This document shows positions 33,163-37,075 of a stretch of 37,075 nt of DNA, piece by piece. Below the pieces are notes generated by a model. It worked only from the letters and a program-made list of their open reading frames with translations, was not told the origin of the DNA and ran no database searches. Both the position numbers and the translations under genes were made by a program. Numbering within the stretch: position 1 is the first letter of the stretch; each line of letters starts with the position of its first letter. Origin of the DNA: an uncultured Chryseobacterium sp. (GTDB lineage: Bacteria > Bacteroidota > Bacteroidia > Flavobacteriales > Weeksellaceae); assembly GCA_913777465.1 (NCBI GenBank), contig CAJYRQ010000097.1:1-37075 (forward strand), in the 5' to 3' direction.

Positions 33163-33756
33163 TTATTTTTTGTTTTGGGAAATCTCAGGAGCGGCAAAAT
33201 CCCCGGAATTCTGGAAGAACACATACTCCGAAAAGTCGTCTTTGGCCCGCATGCCGTGGGCACCGATCAGCGTACTGCCGTCTTTACGGGTTACATAAAC
33301 GGTATCGTGGGTATAGATGTTTTTCTTCACCTGGTCCCAGTAGATGCTCTGCATGGCAAATTTATCCCCTTCGTTTGTGGTAATCCTTACGTTGCCTTTG
33401 GCTTCGTAGAATTTTTTATAGTCGTAGAACTTGGCATATTTTGCCTTGATAGTTCCGGGGACTTTTGGTTTTTTCTTATCGAAAAACTGGATGTCGATGC
33501 CTTTTCTCGCAACGGTATACGGGCTATCGATCAATTCGTATTTTTCAATAATCGGGGCTTTGGCTTTCATGCTGATGAACCCTGAATCCCGCTGGATGAT
33601 ATAGGCGTTGTTGATGATCTGGGAGGCGAAGTTTTTACTCTGCTTGGAGTTGGCTTTCGTAAGGTCTTCCTCACAGGAGGTCATAATAAAAAATATAGCA
33701 CAACTAAAAAGGTATGCTATATTTTTTTTATGAAGTATGTTTCTAAAAAACATCAT
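33163..33756 (-). CDS. lptC: LPS export protein LptC
   Basis: LptC joins the inner-membrane LptBFG transporter to the periplasmic bridge that carries lipopolysaccharide outwards. The 197-residue product has an N-terminal lipoprotein-like signal (AIFFIMTSC) in place of the plain anchor of E. coli. The DUF1239 fold follows: SGFISMKAKAPIIEKYEL, GTIKAKYAKFYDYKKFYEAKGNV and STLIGAHGMRAKDDFSEY. The ATG at 33756 is one base after the upstream stop codon, so I prefer it to the ATG at 33807 inside the previous gene. It sits between an outer-membrane barrel gene and anmK in a tight operon. Confidence 0.92.
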   Translation of the reverse strand: MMFFRNILHKKNIAYLFSCAIFFIMTSCEEDLTKANSKQSKNFASQIINNAYIIQRDSGFISMKAKAPIIEKYELIDSPYTVARKGIDIQFFDKKKPKVPGTIKAKYAKFYDYKKFYEAKGNVRITTNEGDKFAMQSIYWDQVKKNIYTHDTVYVTRKDGSTLIGAHGMRAKDDFSEYVFFQNSGDFAAPEISQNKK

Positions 33757-33757
33757 A

Positions 33758-35044
33758 TTAGTTGTAAAGTGTTTTTCTGAACCATTTATCAGCAAAATTG
33801 AAACCAACCCTCAGGTTGATGAAGTTCTGGTTGATCAGGTTGTTCTTAACCGTTCCTCTTTTCCCGAGTTCCAGGCCAAGTTCCAGTCCGCTCATCCTCG
33901 TGATGCTGCTGTTCTTGAACGGAAGGAGAACGCCGGCAGATACCCCGAATTTATTGATGTTCTGTCCCGCGATCTGAAGATTTCCTTTTTCGTAGAAAGC
34001 CCCGTAACGGTAAACGATTCTGGAGAAATAGCTTCTGAAATTGTTATAGTTCGGCAAATACCATCCTCCGGCAGAAATCCTGTACGAATCCTGAAGATCC
34101 AGGCTGTTCCCGAAATAGGCAATGCTTTCTCCTTTTTTGTAGTCTCCCTGTAACGATAGGAACCACTGATTCTCTTCTCCGTAACCAACCCCTACGGAAG
34201 CCTGCATCGGAAGAAGGTTTTTAGACTTCGTGCTTTTCTGGTCGATGATGCTTTCGTTGCTCTTGGTAGTGCCTGCAGCATCGGAATAGAAGTACGTACT
34301 GTTTACGTAATCGGTCGTCATGTTACTGGTGTTCCCGAAAGTGGTGGTAGCACCGATGGTAAGCTTACGGTCTGTGCTGGTATTGATATTCTGGTAGCTT
34401 GCGCCTAACGTAAAGTTAAAATTGTGGATGCTGTTTCTGGTCTCGTATCCGTTGATCAGTTCAGAATTGGAGTAGGCCAGCTCATTCAGGTCGTACAGGT
34501 TCCCGAAATAATAATTGGCTCTTGCTCCTACCGCAAATTTATCCGTTACCTTATATCCTAAAGCAATCTGGGCCGTGTTCAACGTTCCGCTTCCTTTGAA
34601 CCGGTTGTACCTCGTGACCCCGCCTGCCAGATTATCTTCTTCATGAAGGATGTTATAGCTTTTTGAGCTGTACGGCTGATAGGAAAGTCCCATTTTCAGC
34701 TTTGGTGACAAAGGGAAAGCCAGGGAAATATTGGATAAATACGTAGAATGTTTCGTCGCCTTCGTATTGTTGTAATCTGTTTTAAAGTAATTGTTTTCGT
34801 TGGTGGCTTCCAGTTTGATACTGGTTAACTCGAAATTGGCATTGTTTGCAGGGTTTGCAAAATTGAAATTACTTGTAAAATCGCTTATAAAAGCAGTGGA
34901 TATACCTCCCATCGAGGTCGTTTCGATCGTATTATCATATTTCACATCGCCGATTCCGTAAGCCGCATAAGGTGAATTACTCAGGTTCTGCGCATTAAGG
35001 AAATACCCAACCGATATGAATGATAGTACAAAGATTTTTTTCAT
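33758..35044 (-). CDS. Outer-membrane beta-barrel protein
   Basis: The 428-residue protein has a signal peptide (ending LNAQN) and SPYAAYGIGDVKYDN at the mature start. Many alternating amphipathic strands follow. Its N-terminal features (SMGGISTAFISDFTSNFNFANPA) recall the FadL/TodX type of barrel, to which PorV also belongs, so a role in moving hydrophobic substrates is possible. I do not recognise a named member. It is the first gene of an operon with lptC and anmK, which fits an envelope function. A near-consensus box, GATATTTG, precedes the gene. Confidence 0.82.
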   Translation of the reverse strand: MKKIFVLSFISVGYFLNAQNLSNSPYAAYGIGDVKYDNTIETTSMGGISTAFISDFTSNFNFANPANNANFELTSIKLEATNENNYFKTDYNNTKATKHSTYLSNISLAFPLSPKLKMGLSYQPYSSKSYNILHEEDNLAGGVTRYNRFKGSGTLNTAQIALGYKVTDKFAVGARANYYFGNLYDLNELAYSNSELINGYETRNSIHNFNFTLGASYQNINTSTDRKLTIGATTTFGNTSNMTTDYVNSTYFYSDAAGTTKSNESIIDQKSTKSKNLLPMQASVGVGYGEENQWFLSLQGDYKKGESIAYFGNSLDLQDSYRISAGGWYLPNYNNFRSYFSRIVYRYGAFYEKGNLQIAGQNINKFGVSAGVLLPFKNSSITRMSGLELGLELGKRGTVKNNLINQNFINLRVGFNFADKWFRKTLYN

Positions 35045-35525
35045 TCTTTATTTTTAAAATAATGCGCAAATATCTTAAATATTAATGAATTGTAAAAATT
35101 ATATGAGGTTAAAGTTTGTTAAGGCAGATCCGGAGGGAAAATAGCCGCCCGTATGGGTGAATGGTCAATGGTAAATGATCAATTCTTTCGGTCAATAGTC
35201 AATCCGCTGTGCCTGTCAATTTTCTCTCAAGCATAACTTCATTATCCGATTGTGATAACAAAATTCACTATTCACTTCTTGTCCACGGCCAACCTTAATC
35301 TGACCTAAGCCTGAGATTCACCATTCACTCGCAAAGCGAAATTCACCATTTACTTGCGATAACAAAATTCATTCACCTCTTGTCAACGCCCAACCTTAAT
35401 CTTGACCTCAACCTGAATTCACCATTCACTCGCAAAGCGAAATTCACCATTCACTTGCGATAGCAAAATTCACTGTTCCTAAAAATTGACATGACAATAA
35501 CCTACAATTTTTTTATCTTTGGGCC
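35045..35525. repeat. Spacer before holB with a tandem ~100-bp duplication
   Basis: Two copies lie at about 35271-35371 and 35372-35471. Each begins TTCACYTCTTGTCMACGSCC, continues with AACCTTAATC and ATTCACCATTCACTCGC, and ends GCGATARCAAAATTCA. They differ by scattered substitutions and short indels. GAATGGTCAATGG-type fragments precede them at about 35155-35215. The gap holds no gene. Confidence 0.85.
35514..35521 (+). promoter_or_regulatory. -7 promoter box of holB
   Basis: TATCTTTG is a perfect TAnnTTTG box with only GGCC before the ATG at 35526, so the message should be leaderless. A TTG at 35486-35488 is 25 bases upstream, a little long for -33. Confidence 0.55.
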
Positions 35526-36644
35526 ATGAATTGGGAGCACATCGCCGGACAGGAAAACCTGAAGAAACTTCTCAGAGACAGCATCGCAGAAAACAGGGTC
35601 AGCCACGCCCAGCTTTTCACCGGAAAAGAAGGGTATGGGACGCTGCCTATGGTTCTGGCCTACGCTAAAGAAGTTCTGAGCCACGAGAATGAGCATGCCG
35701 CTTCAAAGGTGGAGCACCTCAACCACCTCGATCTGCACTTCAGCTTTCCGGTGTTCACCGACAATAAAAATTCTTTAAGCAAAAACAAATTTGAAGAATT
35801 CCGGGAGATGGTGCTGAAATCCCCGTATGCCAGCTATGACGACTGGACGGCTTTCTTACAGTCGGAGAACAAACAGTTGTTCATTTCCGCCGATGAAATC
35901 GATGACCAGAATCAGAAGTTTGCCTTAAAAAGCTATGAAGGCGGAACCAAGATCCTGATTGTCTGGAGAGCCGATAAAATGAACGTCGCGGCCGCCAACA
36001 AGTTCCTGAAATTCCTGGAAGAGCCGCCTGCCAAAACCGTCATCCTGCTTACGGCGGAATCGTTAAACGATATTCTGCCGACCATTCTTTCCAGGACGCA
36101 GATCGTGGAAGTGCCGAGGATTACCGATACAGACCTCGAAGCTTACTTACAAAAGAACTTCAATATTGTGGGGGAAAAGTTAAATGAAATCGTTCATGAA
36201 GCCCAGGGTGACCTGAATGATGCGTTGAAACTGCTCCGGTCGGGAAGCAAGAATGAAGAATTCGAAAAACTGTTTGTGCAGTGGGTCCGTGATGCGTTTA
36301 TGGTAAAAAAGAAACCTGAATTCCTGAAAAGCATCATCCTCTGGGCCCGGGAAATTGCAGGCTGGAACCGCGAAAAGCAGAAGAACTTTTTAAATTACTG
36401 CTCGGAAATCTTCAGGCTGGCACTTTTGCAGAATTACCAGTCGGAGGAGCTGGTGTATAAGAAAATCAATGCGAACGGTTTCAACTGGGCCGGTTTTTCA
36501 AAGTTTATCTCCGGGGCCAATATCGAAAGCATTCTGGAAGAAATCAGCACTGCCGATTTGCATTTAACCCGTAACGGAAATCCAAGAATTGTCTGGACCG
36601 ATCTTGGAATCAAATTATCACGGTATATTCACAAGAATTCATAA
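35526..36644 (+). CDS. holB: DNA polymerase III subunit delta prime
   Basis: HolB is the delta-prime part of the clamp loader that places the sliding clamp on DNA. The 372-residue protein has the AAA+ layout: WEHIAGQENLKKLLRDSI, HAQLFTGKEGYG, ILIVWRADKMNVAAANKFLK, and FLEEPPAKTVILLTAESLND with LPTILSRTQ (sensor and arginine finger). The P-loop at 33-40 reads GKEGYGTL and has lost the lysine needed for ATP binding, as delta-prime does not use ATP. I see no cysteine cluster for zinc. It is a single gene preceded by a long repeat-rich spacer. Confidence 0.93.
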   Translation: MNWEHIAGQENLKKLLRDSIAENRVSHAQLFTGKEGYGTLPMVLAYAKEVLSHENEHAASKVEHLNHLDLHFSFPVFTDNKNSLSKNKFEEFREMVLKSPYASYDDWTAFLQSENKQLFISADEIDDQNQKFALKSYEGGTKILIVWRADKMNVAAANKFLKFLEEPPAKTVILLTAESLNDILPTILSRTQIVEVPRITDTDLEAYLQKNFNIVGEKLNEIVHEAQGDLNDALKLLRSGSKNEEFEKLFVQWVRDAFMVKKKPEFLKSIILWAREIAGWNREKQKNFLNYCSEIFRLALLQNYQSEELVYKKINANGFNWAGFSKFISGANIESILEEISTADLHLTRNGNPRIVWTDLGIKLSRYIHKNS

Positions 36645-36991
36645 ACTGCAATTCTATAAATTCTATAGAAGATACCTGCTGAATTTTTCAATTTCAAAAA
36701 GGCTATTCGGCTTTAAACCATTTTTTGTGAATTAACAAACGTATAACAAGTCAGATTATGAAAATAAACCTGACGGGTTTACTGTGAAAATCCTTAGATA
36801 CATTTTAGCATTTTAATATCCGTAATGGTTAAGACCTCATTATTTAAACGGCTTACGCCGCTGATTTTGTTATTCTAAGCATCTAAAAAAGTCATTATAT
36901 CGTTCAATTTAGCTTAAAAATTGTGATCTATTATATTTATTAATTTTTTAATAGGGCAAACGCATGAAAAATAAATAAGATCTTTGTATGT
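36645..36991. other. Spacer between holB and the IS element
   Basis: This A/T-rich gap has no gene. A small palindrome, TTCTATAGAA, lies near 36661. The left end of the ISAs1-type element could be near 36952 (TAGGGCAAACGCATG), but with only one end visible I cannot confirm an inverted repeat. Confidence 0.4.
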
Positions 36992-37075
36992 ATGAGCATA
37001 CAAGAATATTTTGGTAATATTGAAGACTTCCGTATAGAGAATAAGTGCAGTCATAGGTTGTCAGATATACTTTTG
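36992..37075 (+). mobile_element. ISAs1-type transposase, N-terminal fragment at window edge
   Basis: From the ATG at 36992 there are 28 codons to the window end. The peptide is MSIQEYFGNIEDFR, then IENKCSHRLSDILL. The order EYF-x3-DFR, HRLSDILL matches the DDE_Tnp_1-associated start of ISAs1-family transposases (compare D-x-R-x3-K-x-H-x-L-x-D-I-L). The rest lies beyond the window, so intactness is unknown. Confidence 0.7.

Noticed and set aside
33757-33807. Upstream ATG for lptC
   Set aside because: It lies inside the preceding barrel gene and puts extra hydrophilic residues before the lipoprotein signal. The ATG at 33756 fits both signal and operon spacing.
1-37075. tRNA or rRNA genes
   Set aside because: I saw no cloverleaf or T-loop signature in any spacer on either strand by eye.

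Overview
This window looks like a chromosomal segment of a Chryseobacterium/Elizabethkingia-type bacterium (Bacteroidota, Flavobacteriia, Weeksellaceae). The evidence is the type IX secretion and gliding genes porU, porV and gldJ, a GOB-type B3 metallo-beta-lactamase, a protein with a T9SS type A sorting domain, promoters of the Bacteroidota form TAnnTTTG, and families of intergenic repeats that I recognise from Chryseobacterium genomes. I have only the sequence, so the genus is an inference. Both edges cut mobile elements: an IS1-like transposase start at the left (reverse strand) and an ISAs1-type transposase start at the right (forward strand).

Layout. 1-1393: IS fragment, a GIY-YIG protein, then a tandem array of about seven palindromic units. 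1394-6171: a membrane-anchored endonuclease/exonuclease/phosphatase protein; a forward run of a lumazine-binding-like secreted protein, a YaeR-like VOC protein and the B3 beta-lactamase; a convergent TSUP exporter/DUF1634 pair; and a DUF1543 protein. 6417-11897: purK and purE, which together convert AIR to CAIR in purine synthesis, separated by a lipoprotein/CPA2 antiporter operon and an EamA exporter. 11957-15814: a BspA-type secreted protein, a YiaA-like membrane protein and ahcY. 16021-18901: a phosphopantetheinyl transferase tail-to-tail with a large FUSC membrane protein. 18902-19833: a gene-poor stretch with a tiny ORF, a candidate structured RNA and repeats. 19834-26723: the T9SS/gliding block, with porU-porV on the reverse strand and gldJ divergent. 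26789-29093: murF, a NUDIX hydrolase and an SRPBCC protein. 29161-32090: an AraC regulator with a secreted beta-helix protein, and a divergent secreted lectin-like protein. 32116-35044: an operon of an outer-membrane barrel protein, lptC and anmK. 35526-36644: holB.

Most genes are ordinary core functions for this group. Cell-envelope themes recur: T9SS (porU, porV, gldJ and a probable client), LPS transport (lptC), peptidoglycan synthesis and recycling (murF, anmK) and beta-lactam resistance. Several genes have a TAnnTTTG box exactly four bases before the ATG, implying leaderless mRNAs. Three convergent gene pairs overlap at their 3' ends.

The clearest non-coding structure is the palindromic array at 652-1318. 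Next are the candidate RNA element at 19226-19354, a 55-bp repeat present in inverted orientation at 14278-14333 and 19531-19584, and a roughly 100-bp tandem duplication before holB. I found no convincing new multi-gene system. The palindromic array, the tiny ORF with its RNA element, and the AraC-linked secreted pair are the most worthwhile leads.
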